Positions 1 through 12,900 of a stretch of DNA of 64,000 nt are shown in pieces. The stretch is from NCBI GenBank assembly GCA_008694505.1, contig VZDJ01000623.1, positions 15,588,988 through 15,652,987 of the forward strand, read 5' to 3'. The notes under the pieces were generated by a model. The model had not been told where the DNA came from. It worked only from the letters and a program-made list of their open reading frames with translations, and did no database searches. A program made the position numbers and the translations under genes. Position 1 is the first letter of the stretch. Each line of letters starts with the position of its first letter. This stretch comes from Cyanoderma ruficeps. Its lineage: Eukaryota > Chordata > Aves > Passeriformes > Timaliidae.

Positions 1-534
1 ACTGGTCACTGGCATCCAGAGCTGGTGCTTCTAGGAATTTCTGTAAACAACCTCCATAGACACCAAGTCTGATACTGTGCTGTGGCTTATAGATAGCAGG
101 ACCAAGAAATACTCAATCCATTACCTAAATTCTTGAGTTATCCCAAGGCATAAGCATGTGGCAAAGAACTTGAGATACTCTGGCAGAAGCTGCCTACAGC
201 CCAGGTGGGGAATGGTATTTTTCCCGTCATGGTGGTTGTTTTGGGGGTTTTTTTGTTGGAAACTTAAAGAGCAGGAGCTGAAACTCAGCAGCAAAAAACT
301 TCCTTCTTGCCTAGGAGACCAGCAAGAGAGAGTGGGAGGTCTCTGTATCCCACAGCGCTGATAGGAAAGAGTTTTCTTTTTGTCAAAATCTGCCAGACGT
401 GCACAAAATAGAAGAGTGTATCACTAATATTTATCTGCAGACAACAGCTAGAAACAGGAAAAAACCCTGGTGGAACATCTAGAACATCTTCCTGTTCCAA
501 AGAACAGATTAAAATCACCAAAAAAACTTGACAA
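1..534. other. Flank beyond the CCDC89 3' end; nothing recognised
   Basis: AT-rich sequence with only short chance ORFs on both strands. No repeat family, RNA gene or exon-like reading frame could be supported here. Confidence 0.5.
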
Positions 535-540
535 TTTATT
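535..540 (-). terminator. Candidate poly(A) signal for CCDC89
   Basis: On the minus strand this is AATAAA, about 630 nt past the CCDC89 stop. T-rich sequence follows it in the minus direction, as expected for a cleavage site. It is the first canonical hexamer I noticed after the stop. Transcript ends are not visible in DNA, so this is a candidate only. Confidence 0.4.
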
Positions 541-1165
541 CTGAGCTGAATGCAGATATAAATACTACTCTGGCATTAAATAGGGTTTAAATGACTGTAG
601 AAATATGTAAAACTACTATGAAACTATAAACAGTAATTTGCTTGAGAATCAGACGCTGTATGATATTATCGGACCTGTTAAGTTCCTGAATTTAGAGAGT
701 TGCAGAGATATTGCAAGGTAGGAGTTCTTTCTTGGAGCCTCAGAGCCTTTTACATGTCCAGCCTCTGTTGAACTTCAAAGCTGAATCAAATACAAAAGGC
801 TGAGAGTTTGAGCTTTTGATCATCTTGAAAAATAAAGTGGTTTTAACAATTAAAAAAAAATGAAAACCTATGATTCAGCAGAGGTTAGCACTAAATAAAT
901 CAAATTCATATTTTATGTTTTCCACTCTAATCATTCATGTCACAGGTTTGACTGGTTCAATGATCCATGTTCAGATTTAAGAGTGTACTGATTTACTTTC
1001 ATAAAAGTGTAATGACAAGATGGCTACAGAACGGTCAGTGGAGAAGGGTTTAAACTGGAGAAGACAGAATAAAGAAACCAGAGGATGGTCCCATGGAGAG
1101 GAACAACATTCAGGGGTGTGTTACCATAGAGGCACCTGTTGAGGAGAACAGAGAAAAAACTGCAG

Positions 1166-2203
1166 TTATGCAACAAAGTGACGGAGTTTGACATTCAGAG
1201 CTCTCTCTTTAGTCAGCAAATCCATACTGTGCTTTCTGTAAGCCTCGAACCGCAGCAAGAGTTCATTGTACGCCTGCTTGCTGCGTTCCAGCTGTCCTTG
1301 GAGCTCTTGAACCTTCAGATCTTTGTCTACTGCTGCTGCCTCTTTCTTGAGGCGCCTTCCTGCTCTTTGCATGGCTTCTTCCACGGTCTCTAGCTTCTCC
1401 TCCAGCTTCTGAATCTCCCGTTCCTTATCTTGCACAGCTTTGCTCCTCTCCATGGCCAACTTCAATAGCTGCTCTTTCTCTTCATGTGCCCTTTCCAGCT
1501 TGGCCTGCAGCTCACTGCCCTGAACCCTCTGCTGACTCTCTGCCTGCTCGGCCCTTGCAGCAGCTTCTTGGTGCCTCTCCTGTAGGAGTTGCAGCTCCTT
1601 CTTCAGTGACTCCACCTCCTGGGCATAGGCATCTGCTTGCTGGCTCTGAGCTTCCAGCAGCTCCTTCTCTCGCTCCTGGGCTCTGTGACTCTCATAAGCA
1701 TATTTCTCCTGCAAGGAGCATAACTGCTGTGAGAGCTTCCTTGCCTGGGCCGCCAGCCGGAGCACTTCAGCTTCCTTCTCCCTCACAGCCTGGCTGAAGA
1801 GCGCTTCCCTGTCCTGCCGCAGGCGCCTGTTCTCCTCCCACAGCTGCATGTGCCGTTTTTTGTGTTCGTTTTTGAATTGAATCATCTGTTCATGGTTTTT
1901 GACCAGATCCATGAAGCGCCCCTCCAAATACTGAATGCGCTGGGTCTGGGTTTTCATTTTCCCAGCATCCTCTGCCCTCAGTTTCTCCAGCTCCATGTTG
2001 AGCTGCTCCAGGTCTCTGCAGCGTTCATGTGCGTCATCCACTTTCTTCTTCAGTATAGAGACAAGATGATGATGCTGTTCTAGGTGTGAAAGCAGCAGGG
2101 CCTCCTCACTCTGCTCCTTAGAGCTCTCACTGAGTTCCTCCAAGCCCTTCGTCAGATCTTCCATGTCTTTGCCTGTCCCTGGATCACCTGTGGAATCAGC
2201 CAT
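1166..2203 (-). CDS. CCDC89: CCDC89, coiled-coil domain-containing protein 89 (complete, single exon)
   Basis: A 345-residue, uninterrupted, strongly charged coiled-coil protein rich in Glu, Lys, Gln and Leu heptads from about residue 30 to the end. The C-terminus (YNELLLRFEAYRKHSMDLL, then TKERALNVKLRH) closely matches the C-terminus of mammalian CCDC89, and the internal AREKELLE/QSQQA-like stretch is also recognisable. Human CCDC89 is about 374 aa and is likewise intronless. The start is supported by an in-frame TAG at 2219-2221, 18 nt upstream of the ATG, and by a purine at -3 and G at +4. CCDC89 is known in mouse as a partner of the Hey1/BC8 transcription factor (BOIP) with testis-biased expression; I cannot see function from sequence. 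It lies on the same strand as SYTL2 and downstream of it, as in mammals. Identity is well supported by similarity and synteny. Confidence 0.93.
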   Translation of the reverse strand: MADSTGDPGTGKDMEDLTKGLEELSESSKEQSEEALLLSHLEQHHHLVSILKKKVDDAHERCRDLEQLNMELEKLRAEDAGKMKTQTQRIQYLEGRFMDLVKNHEQMIQFKNEHKKRHMQLWEENRRLRQDREALFSQAVREKEAEVLRLAAQARKLSQQLCSLQEKYAYESHRAQEREKELLEAQSQQADAYAQEVESLKKELQLLQERHQEAAARAEQAESQQRVQGSELQAKLERAHEEKEQLLKLAMERSKAVQDKEREIQKLEEKLETVEEAMQRAGRRLKKEAAAVDKDLKVQELQGQLERSKQAYNELLLRFEAYRKHSMDLLTKERALNVKLRHFVA

Positions 2204-2221
2204 CCCTGCTCCTGTCTCCTA

Positions 2222-5200
2222 AGCCATGGAGACCCTGTTTCATGCAAAGACAAAATTTTATAATGGCTTCTTCTGTTAGTGACACTCAGCGTATTTAAAG
2301 TGCCCAGTGGTTGTGTGGCCAACACTGCTGCCATAAGCTGGTGGTGTTTCTCTGGAAGTCCAGAGAAACTGATGTAGGGGACCAGGACCTCCCAAAACCA
2401 ATGTCAGCTGGCAACCACACAGGCCTGCTGCCCTCCCCCTCCTCTGGTTCATTCAGGCACACTGAGGCTCAAGGATGCCAGACTCTGTGAGCAAAAGCAA
2501 AGAATGTGGGCTTAGTATTTATGCAAACCTATTCATTTGCTGATGACTAGCTTCACTAATCATTCCTTCCCGAGGCACTGCTGTTGTAGCTACAAGAACT
2601 GCTATTATATTTAGGTAAAAAGCCTGTAAATGATAAAGCTGTAAATAATTCCTTACGCGATGCTTTTCCTCTCTCTTTTCTCCTACAGCTCTGTATTGTA
2701 ACTGCAAATAAAACACAGAGGGTTACGTCAAACTTCTAACTGATTTACAAGATATTTCTATGATAGTATGTTGCTTGTTAAAAATAACTGAATAGCCTTA
2801 TCCCGTGCTTAGAGATTTATGAATCAAATAAAAGATCTATACAATGCTAACAATTAGTGAATGCTCTGTGCTGCAAAGCCTCTGTGCCTGGAGAAACAGT
2901 TCCTCACCTGAGTTTTCACACTGATCTGCTGGATTATTTTAGGCATGTAATTTAAAAAATCTGATTCTTCATGTAAAAATAAGGAAAATACTTATATTAT
3001 ATATGCACCAAAATGGTTATTGGTGCTGAATCACACAGCATGCTACCCAGACATTTGAAAAATTAGCCTAAAACTCAACTACAAGTGTTTAATTTGGATG
3101 CAGACCTGAAACAGCATGCTGATAATCAGGTTTTGTGAATTACGAGCTTTGACTGGAGGTAAAGATAGGATTGGAAGGAGCCAGCTTAAAGCAAAAATGA
3201 AAGATAATGTACAACAAAAATAAATAAACACCTGTGAAGCACAAAGAATTTTGGAGCTTTGTGGTAGCAACTGCTGTACAGACACCAGCTCTGCCTCCAC
3301 CATCCTGCACTCTCTCACTGCTGTTGGTACTTTGGATCCTTTGCAAATAATGGAGGAGACAGGGAAGGACTGAAAGGTTTAGGCCATCCAGTGGAAATAA
3401 CAATGAAAAGCAGGGTTTAAGAAGAGAAAACTATTTTCTTACCGGGTATTTTCTTTCTCCTGTCTGTTTGTTGCCTCTCCTCTTGTGAGATTCTGTTTCC
3501 ATAGAGGTAAGACATTGAATCCAGTCACTCCAGAGCTCATGACCTCATCCAGGCTGCTTGGAGCCAGGCCAGCCCCGCCAGGGTGGCTGAAAGAGCTGGC
3601 AGCGTTTCTTAGCAAACAAATATTGCTGACACTCTCAAAAGCACACAGATTTGGAAAAGGAAAGAGAATTTCCACAAGCTTGAACAACTCCTCTTTCTCA
3701 GCTTAGGCCCTGCACAAGCCAGAGGAGATCAGAATAGCAGGCTCTGGACCTCAGAACACACTGAAGGTCCATAGAAAGTAAAGACAGACCTTGCCCTGAA
3801 CAACTTGCAACTTTATTCAGCAGCTAATAAAAATCTGGCAGACAGGATATGGAAGGGAAAAATAAATGCAACTGAAAGAAAGAAGCCTGTGCAGGTTTTG
3901 CTGGATCCTTTGGAAAAGGATACAAAGAAGAAAGAAGAGAGTGCTGTGGGTAACAGACATGAAGTGAACAAGAGAAGGAGGGTGCAGTATGCATTTCAAA
4001 ATGGGTAAAACCAAAGCAATGGGAATTGCTGCACCAACTCAGGTTTGCAGCCTTACTTGCAGAGATGGGAGGTTTCTGAACACAGAGCACAAAAGGAGAG
4101 CTGGGACTTTGAAGCCTGATTTGTAGGAAGTGAAAACAGTGTAATTTAGAAGATATACACATATGTATATATGCATATACATACATACATACTAAAAAAA
4201 TAATAAATTATGGGCTAAAACAAAGACGAACTTGTAACGTGAAGGAAAAGAGAGGAAGGAGCTGTTGCATTTCTCCAGACAAGCATGAATATACATAAAG
4301 ATATTCTAGGAGTGTGGCTGCTTTGATTCTTAATTCCAGTTCACCTTTATGACAAAGCATAGCTATTAATTTATCAAACTGCTCTTTAATGAGTAGCTAA
4401 TTATGCACCTTTAAAATTTTGGTTATGGATGACTAAAGGCTTTCCCTTTGAGTTGAGAGCAAAGTAACAAGTTTCTTGAAACTTTTTGTCTTAATCAACT
4501 TCTCAACTCACATTATCATACCACTGAAGTTAGGAATTCTGTACACGATGGAAAAAAAGTATTAAAAACTGGGAAGGAACTTTTGTACTTAAGGGACAGT
4601 TTTTGTTACTTGGCTCAGTTTCTTGATTAACCTAGATGAGTATGTAGTACTTCTGTGTCATTAGTTAATCAAACTAGTTAACTACAAGTGCAGTGTGCAA
4701 GTAAATCTTGCATTCGTGTTCAGGTAGCTTTTCAAAATTTGAAAAATTTGGTCTATCAGTGCAGTGGTATGTGGAGTCTTTTGAGATACCAGAAAAATTG
4801 TATCAGTCTCTAGGAGGGCTAAAAAAATAGCAAGACACAGAATGTCTTCTACTTGATCAGAAGACAAGGAGATTGCCACTGTCACAAGCTAAACATTTTA
4901 TTTTGATAGCAGTGAAGTTTAAGTATTAAAATTTTGTAGAGTACAGGAGACAGCAGATTACATGACACTTGCCTGCAAATCTGGAGCCTTAAAACCCCAT
5001 CCCTACAATTATACCCAAAGCTGGTTTCACTTAGCAGTATATTTGAGCTTCGCAGGAGATACAACTGCAATAAAGACATTAATCCTGTGAAACTGAAGGT
5101 CATGTTCACAGCAACCTCTGTTTTCAGGTGAAAAATTAATTCACATAGGGAGTGAATACAAATAAATTAGATGCCTATTCTTTTTCAGAATCACCATCCT

Positions 5201-5640
5201 TTCAGGAGCGGCCCTTCAAAAATGTAGACTCAAAGCAGCAGCTGTACCATATTGGTAAGAATACATTGTTCTGAAGTGTCATGTGCACGTGCTCCCTAGT
5301 CAAAAAGGGTTTTGTCTATGTCTGGCAGAGTGGAAGCTGTAGCAGTTACCAATCTCATACAAAACACCTGAAGCAGGAAGGTATCCAAGACTGACAAACT
5401 GCTTTTGACATTTGTAAACTCCACAGACTGCCTGGTTGACAAGAGAGAAAGTGGATTCCCTGGCAGGTTGAATAGCATCTTTCCTTTTTTTCCATTCATA
5501 GTGTATAATAAATACCAAGTAGCATTTAAATTTGTATGATTAAATCAAGCAATTGCATTGGAGCTGTGATGAGCTCCCTTCTCCCCTCTATTTTGACTGA
5601 GGTGAAAGATTTCACAAGCTTTTAGACTTAGCTGCAGAAA
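2222..5640. other. Intergenic region between CCDC89 and the 3' end of SYTL2
   Basis: About 3.4 kb without a supported gene. The part next to 2222 must hold the CCDC89 5' UTR and promoter; no TATA box or CpG island is evident. A small ATAC/ATGT microsatellite lies at about 4158-4192. The open frames are short, have no family resemblance and look random. Confidence 0.5.
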
Positions 5641-5649
5641 CTGAGTGCA

Positions 5650-5767
5650 TTTATTTTCAAAAATGTTTTCTGTCTGCATTTTGTTACATTGCATGCTGAA
5701 TGGCTAACGTAAACCAGTTTTTAATAAAAACTAAAATCCAATTTGGTTTAAATAGGCTGAATTTATT
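5650..5767 (-). terminator. Cluster of candidate poly(A) signals for SYTL2
   Basis: On the minus strand there are AATAAA hexamers at 5762-5767 and 5650-5655 and an ATTAAA at 5719-5724, about 1.05-1.17 kb past the stop. A closer ATTAAA lies at 6661-6666. Any of these could end the 3' UTR; RNA data are needed to choose. Confidence 0.35.
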
Positions 5768-6819
5768 AAAAAAAGAAAAGGAAAGAAATATGTTCTGTAT
5801 TTTACGTATTTATCTACTGGTAGCATGCATTTCTACAAGTTACAAACTCCAGTCTTATTTCCTATGCCTCAAAACAAAGCAAAGCCCACCACAGTCCTAC
5901 CAGTCTCCTAACAATGGGGCTGAAGCACAGGTAAGTTCACTTCTTGCAAAAAATCCCCAAGCTAATGGATAGAGGTACAAACAAGTGCACTTTAGAGAGA
6001 ATAAATACCCAACATCCTTATCATCACTAAAATTGGCACATTTAGATCCTCTTGAGTAGCACTGGCATAAAAAAAGTTTCACCTTTACATCTCCAGCACT
6101 TAAGACTAAGTATTGTATGCTAGCAAGATAATTAACACATATATAAAGCAAACTTTTTTATAACCCTGATTTTTTACAGTACATTGGAACTAAGTCCCCT
6201 GCACCTTGTAGAATAGGACATCAACAGTACCACTTCATGCCATGCTTCTTTCATTGGGCAAGTAACTTTCTTGTCCTAGAAATGTACAATTACAACTAGA
6301 GGAACTTTGAAAAAACTAAATTCTCCATGCCCATATTCCATGCTGGTGAGATCTAACATGGCATAATGAGGATACAAACACATACCAATGAGCTTTACCA
6401 CTAATGTTGCTGCCTTATCTGCAAGACTTCATGAACAATCCTAGCAATGTACAGAAAGACTTGACTTCTCTTATATTTCTGCTGGTTATTTGGATCACTG
6501 AAGGGATCAGCAATCAGCTTCAGTTAGACAACACACTCATCCAGGTATCACAACTATCTCTAACACTGAGTTCTGTAAGCACCTTCTTTCTTGAAGTTGC
6601 TTTCAGTGAATAAGAAATTTTAAAATCCCTACAATTTACATAATGATCTGCAAGCAGATGTTTAATTTGAAATACAAAGTGACATCTCACAGCACAAAAC
6701 CAAAACAGTAACAGAGAAACTGTCAAAAAAGCTGCTGTGTTCCTCTTCCAAGTTCCACTCTCATGCTTTCGATTTCATTCCCAAGGTTTCTTTTTGACAT
6801 TAACAAATAAAAGTCCACC
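5768..6819 (-). other. Probable SYTL2 3' untranslated region
   Basis: AT-rich sequence directly after the SYTL2 stop, without a long frame on either strand. Its extent is inferred from the poly(A) hexamer cluster below 5768. Confidence 0.45.
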
Positions 6820-6965
6820 TTATTTTGTCAATTTTGCAACCATAAGCATCCTGAGAGGTAGTGTATCTTCTATCCAGGTGTTTGGAGAGTTCATCATCTT
6901 CTCCCAAAGGGCAGTTTCATCTGAAGTAGAATCCATCCAATCTACCGTAGTTCCATAGCTTTTGC
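6820..6965 (-). CDS. SYTL2: SYTL2 coding exon 18: C2B end and stop codon
   Basis: Encodes (G)[21 protein letters not shown], then [19 protein letters not shown] and MVAKLTK, then TAA at 6820-6822. It matches the mammalian C-terminus ending LPLRMLLIAKISK. The WHxL-like final helix region of C2B is present in the family's divergent form. The acceptor is CATTTTTCTAG/GCAAAAG. Confidence 0.95.
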
Positions 6966-9900
6966 CTAGAAAAATGTCAGTTTTAAGAGAAAAATTACTT
7001 AATATGCTGCAGAGTTAAGTACAGACAATCAAATTTGCCTGCTCTAAAGTGGTTACACCTCGTCAGGTAGCTGACCTAGTGCTTTGGAGATCCAGGTCTC
7101 CATTTTTATTCTTGAGCAATTATGTCAAATACAATTAACAACAGTTTCACACAAATTTTGTCATCTTTGTCCAAATCTTTTCCTTTTTATCCTTGGTCTT
7201 TTTGTCACAATCCCAAGGAAAATATGCCAATTGCCCATACATCTGAGAAGGTTTAACGATAAAACAGGGTACTGATTTTGTACTGAAACCTTGGGTACTC
7301 TAAAATTCAAATTAGGATTTACTATTCCAATTTGTAATTTAGGTTATTCTGGTGAACCATGCAAGAAACTAATTTCTGAAAAGTAGTTCGTACATTGCAT
7401 TTCTTGAGAAGACTCCAAACACATCCTCTCCTCAGATCAGAGAGCAGAATGAAAGGGACAAATAGAAGAATTGTATGCTTTTCCTGTTGCTATATCTGCA
7501 CATCTTATATTGTCCTTATGCTAAAAATTTGTTTGCATTTATAATTTTTCCTATTCTGTATCTTCCAATCTTATCTTGCATTCCTGATCTATCCTTTTAT
7601 TTCCACCCACTGCTATCTTTATACTATTTTTTTGCATGGGTAAGTTTGCAAGACATTATCAGATTTCAGGTGCAGGAATAGCATATTCTTGTACTTTAAA
7701 CAGTACCAGATACAATGTATGGCCAGAAAAAAGGTTTGTTTCTAATATTTCTCTTTGTCAGTCATCCTAACCCCGCCCTAACACTACTATTATTTACATT
7801 TCAGGATCTGTTCTGAAGAATATGTATGTTACTGAATGAAACTGTTCAAGAGAAAAGAAAGACTGAAAGAGAAGAGAAGAAATGGAAAAGGAAAAAAAAA
7901 AAAAAAAGGGGGAAGACTACTTTGTAAATTAAGTATTAATGTGGTGACTGTCCAGTACCTGTTCCAAGGCCTATCCGGAGGCCTCCCAGAAAGTGGTTTG
8001 CTAGTTTGTTGTGATCCCAGACTGTGAGTTCTATGCAGGCTTCTTTTAAATCTTCTGGTCTAAAGCCATCATAGACCATGGTGTGGTTGAATACCGGGTT
8101 TGCAGTTTTTGCAACTGTCCTTGTTTTCTGGCGACTTTTTCTGCTGGTGTCTGGAAGAATGGTACTTCAGAGAGAAAAAGCACTGTCAGTTTGCACTTGC
8201 ACAGCACAGCCTGCATCAAACATACTGAAAAGGCAAAAGCTGCTGATTAACCGTGTTTTGCATGTTAAAATAGGACTGAAGATAAGGTGCTTTACAGAGG
8301 TGAAGGGAAGAGTCATATTCTCAGCCCCTTACAGGAAATATTTGCAGCAGGTATCCACCCGTGTGCTTCAGAAGGGCAAGTCAAGTAGGGAAGAGGCAAA
8401 AGTGAATTTATTTGCTGTGTTATCACTGATAACACTGAAATACTTTGTTGCTGCCAGAGATTTCCCCAATCATCTTCTTATTCTTGTCTTTGCATGTTTT
8501 TAGTCTGTATGTGGAAAGGAAGGGGGAAGAAGTACAACTGTGTATTCACACTATTACACTGTTTCTGTTTCACAGTTCTGTCTCCTCCCAAAATTTGCTA
8601 AGCTAAAAAAAAAAAAAATATTTTGCAGAAATATGCTTTGCTTAAATGTGATAAAAGCTAGAACAGTTTGACTAGTCCTTCCACCAAGTGACTGAGAGAC
8701 AAAACCAAAGTGTAATAATGACACAGAAAGCTCTCCCTGTAAGTTTTACTTGGTGGTACATACTTAGCATCTGGAAGTTGTAAACTCTGCAGGACAATTT
8801 GCACTGAAGAAGAATCAGAAACCAATTCAGTGTTCTTTTAATATGAATGTAGAAAAAGAAGATACAATTAGAAAGCACGTTATTAGGCCACCATGTTCGA
8901 TGACTTCAACCACAATTCTTACCATTTAATGAAAGAGTTGAGCCTATTGCCTCTCAGCAGAGGGAGGTTATGGCATTCCTTCACCCAGATGTGGACCTCA
9001 CCAGTAGGTAGAGTCTTCTTTCCTGTAAAAATAAAACAAAACATCTGCTTAAGCAGAAGCCTTTTAAAGGTATTTTGTCTGATGCAGCAATTCTTGCCCA
9101 TTTGTAGAGGTGATATTCAGCCTGGACTTGTTATCTCACATCTTAATTCAACATTGCTCTCTGTACTTTGGAAGTTGAGATCTTCATCCCATCAAAGTAC
9201 TGCAAGATCACATCGTGTCTGCATTCCTACAATGACTTTTTCTTCTGTTACAACTAAGAAAACATATGCCACTGGTCTTCTCTTCCCAAGGCTCCTAGAT
9301 AAACAGATCAGCTTGTCATCAACCTATGTAATGTTAGCGTTTATTGTTGCTTGTACTTTCAAATAAGCTCTTTTATGCTCTTAATATATTTGATTCTTAC
9401 TGACTGACTGTCTGTCTGGATTAAAGACCTGACCTGGTTTCACTCTCAGATTGGTCCACTATCTGTTGCCAGACAAGATTAAACCAAGCTGATCAGACTG
9501 CTATAAATTTCTGCTTTCTAAATACTTGCTGCTGCTTCCTACATCTGGTATTGCTTGAAATTCAGTGTGTTGTCATTGTTTAGCACATCACAGCATCTGC
9601 CTGATGATTTATAATCTCTAAAATTATTGAGAAAACAGAATTTTGTTACACATTCATATTGCATTACAAATCTTAGATTATGACAATGAGGCAATTTCTT
9701 CATCAGTAACACTAAAAACAACAAAACATCTCAAAATGGCCTTTGGGGTTCTTAACTGTATTCACAGTCAGAGTGACTTAATTGTCTAGGAAGAAAACAG
9801 AAAACTTTTATGTTGAAAGAAGCTGTGTGAAACGAATGATAAACATTAAACAAAGGGTTTTTTTCAAATATATTAAAAAAAAAAAAGGACAAACCACCAA

Positions 9901-12900
9901 AGGCTTGATGGACCCAAGCAAAGCAGCAATGCTTACCTCCAACTGGATGTGGGACATACTTGAGGGCTAGTTTCATCTCTCCTCTGTTTTCTGGATTAAG
10001 AGTTATTGCTGATGTCTGAAATGAAAAAAAATTAAACCAAACATCTGATATTAAAATAGTGCTGCACTTGCTCCATATCCTCAGAAGGTTTACTCCATGT
10101 TTGGTTAACAAGTACCTTCAGATTTCTGTTGCAGCAATATGACAATGAGAAATATTTTGAAATTCCTACTCCTTAGACTGTGAGAAAGTTTTTCATAATG
10201 TAACAGCCAGCTAGACTAAAAGACATCTCAGAACTGTATTTCTGTTTACCAGTGCATAAGTATTTATGTTTATAATCCACATAAAACCCACAGAACACAC
10301 AAGACCAAGCCTAAAGAATGACTTGGTTTTGCACTTACACAGCAAAAAATGCAAAACAGCCAACCTACCCTTGGCTTGAGAGGAAACCAGTTGATCTGCT
10401 TATTGGATGGATCATTCCAGTCCCAAGCTCCTAAATCCAACTCCACTTCACCAAGGAAGCTGTTCCTCCCAAATGTATCATTGTGCCAGACAGAGATATT
10501 GAGGGTTTGATTCTTTAGGAACTCCTTCTCAATTTTATACTGTCAGAAAGAAGTAAGAAAAAAATTACAACAAGCTGAATTTTTACCAATGCTGTATCAG
10601 AAAGTGACACGGTTAGAAAAAAAGTGTCTGGGTTTATACATCCATAACTGCCCACTTCTGCATTTCAGAAAGCAAAGAAACCACAATAAACCCCAGCTAT
10701 TTACTTTTTATTTCTATCATCTTAAGCTCATAGGTGGCTATGTTTGTTTACAAGAAGTATAAAACCACCAGTGTTCTCAATGCTGGATCCAGAGGTCACT
10801 GCAGAGTTAACCTATCAATGGAAGCACACAGCCAGCTCTGCAGGGCAATCCCCCTCCTGCTAATTTCCCTTTTGAGAGCAGTCTAGACCTGTGCCCAAAA
10901 GCTGAGGTTCCTCACACATCACACATACAGTATTTTATATCTAGTAATAAAGTTGGATAAATACCCGCAGTATTTCATTATAGACTGGATTAAAAGTTTT
11001 CTTTTTCACAGAGGTCTTCCGTTTGCCCAGTCTATATTTCTCTGGAAGCAGGTAGGTCTTTACATACCTAAAATTTAGACATGGTTGTTAGAAGAGTTAA
11101 AAAAAAACAAAACCTTAAAAAGTCCAGACCCTCTCCAACTTCATCTTCCAAAATACACAAGTATTTCCTTACAAAGTAAAAGAAATTCACCTGAGTAGAC
11201 ATTATGTTATTCAGCTTGTATACTTAAGGATTAGAACAGCAGTGGAAATGTATAAATGTATATTTCTTGTAATATCTTTCTCCAGGGGAAGATTTCTGTT
11301 GAAATGTCTCCTCAGCATATGAAAATACCCATAGCAGGCTCAAATATCATATTTATAGGTACTAATCCTACTGAAAACATATCAAAGTGGATTTACCATC
11401 TGCAAAGTGGTATTTTAAAAGATAATTTAATAGTCTTAAAAGTTTTAATTTCCTGTGTTAATATATATATACACACACCAATTTATAAGGGCAATTCTAT
11501 ATTCAATCAGAGTAAAAAAAAACCCAAAAAACACATTATAGCCTCTTCATCATCTATTTCTTGGGTGGTCTACTCCAGCAGGTTAGAGAGACTAGAAAAC
11601 CCCAGCATTTTTCATTTCCACGTTAAAAGAAAAGAAATGCACTCTTTGTACTTACGGGTCTGAACGCTGTCGCTTAACATCTGCTACTGCCAGGTCTTTG
11701 CACTGGCAAATGAAGATGTGGAGCTCACTCAGCTGTTGCACATAGTCAATGGCAAACTGAATGTTCCCCTTCACATCAACATTGCCAAAGTCTGCACTGT
11801 AGATGCTCATTAGGCTGCCACTCACCTGCATCGTACGAGAGGAGAAATATTTTCCAGACATTGCATTTCACCAGATACTTCAGGGTCAGGGTAGAAGTTG
11901 TGCTCAGGATTCAGACAGTAAAGAAATCAATTGCATCTCTTCCGATGTAACAACAAAATATAATGGACACTTTTATACAAGCTTCTCAGCAAGCAGATGA
12001 ATGGAAGAAAGATATTTGGAAATCAAAGGTGTTAGGCCAGGAAACTTAACAAAAAAAATTTGACTGGGTTTACTGCATTGAGATAGAGGAAATTAAATTA
12101 TAGGATGCTATAGATCTGAAGATTGCCTGTGCTCAGATCCATGAAATATTACTTCTAAATCTCCTCAGCTCATCTTCCTTGCAGAAAGCAGAACCTAAGA
12201 GTTTAGGACAACAGATCTTAAAATACTAACAAAAATATTAATAGATAAAGTCTACATGGCTGAATTATGTACCTAAATAGGTAACTAAATAAAACACTGA
12301 AAATTAAATAATAAATACACAGAAGAAAGATGTGTGTGTGTGGTGTGTGTGTGTGTATATATATATATATATGTATAATCTCAACATCCTTCCCCAAAAT
12401 TCTGTTTTTCTTACTCAAAGTCCACATAAACCAATGGCTTTTGGTTAGCTAGTTGACTCAACTACACATCTGATATACCAGTAGTATCTCCTGCTTTCAC
12501 TTATCTCTCTCCTCTTTCTCTCTTTCTAAATGTTTGTTTTACATGAATTGTTCCTTGTTTTCAGCTGCAAATGTAAGCTCTAAGGGTAAAATCCATATCT
12601 TTGTTCAGAGCTCTGAACAAACTCCAATATATTACAAGGAAAAAAAATTGAAATCCATTTAATTTTCCTTTACTTGCTTCAGGCAATTCCATGCAAGGAA
12701 TTACATGTTATGTTCATATAACAGAAGTGAAAAGAAGGAGACAGATGACAAGGGAAGAAAGACAAGATGAATAAGAAAGAGCCAAAACAATATTGGAGAA
12801 ATTAGCAAAAGCAAAGTGCCATTAAAATAATGCTTTGGTTTACATACAGAGGATAAGGATGCCATGCCAGAAGAGCTGCTAAGATTGGTTAGAGAGCTGG

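Larger units (their letters stand above)
8165..11655 (-). other. SYTL2 introns between exons 12 and 17 (excluding exons listed separately)
   Basis: Introns of about 0.4-0.9 kb separate the C2-domain exons. They hold short A-runs (for example at 8607-8620 and near 9875) and a small AT/AC microsatellite at about 11460-11478. I see no transposon or other gene. Confidence 0.6.

Noticed and set aside
1139..2083. Plus-strand ORFs of 77-103 codons across CCDC89
   Set aside because: They are antisense to an intact, homologous coding region on the minus strand.
4158..4192. Hairpin or regulatory element
   Set aside because: It is a simple ATAC/ATGT microsatellite; its apparent self-complementarity follows from the repeat.
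8078..8503. 141-codon plus-strand ORF
   Set aside because: It runs antisense across SYTL2 exon 17 into the intron and has no recognisable features.
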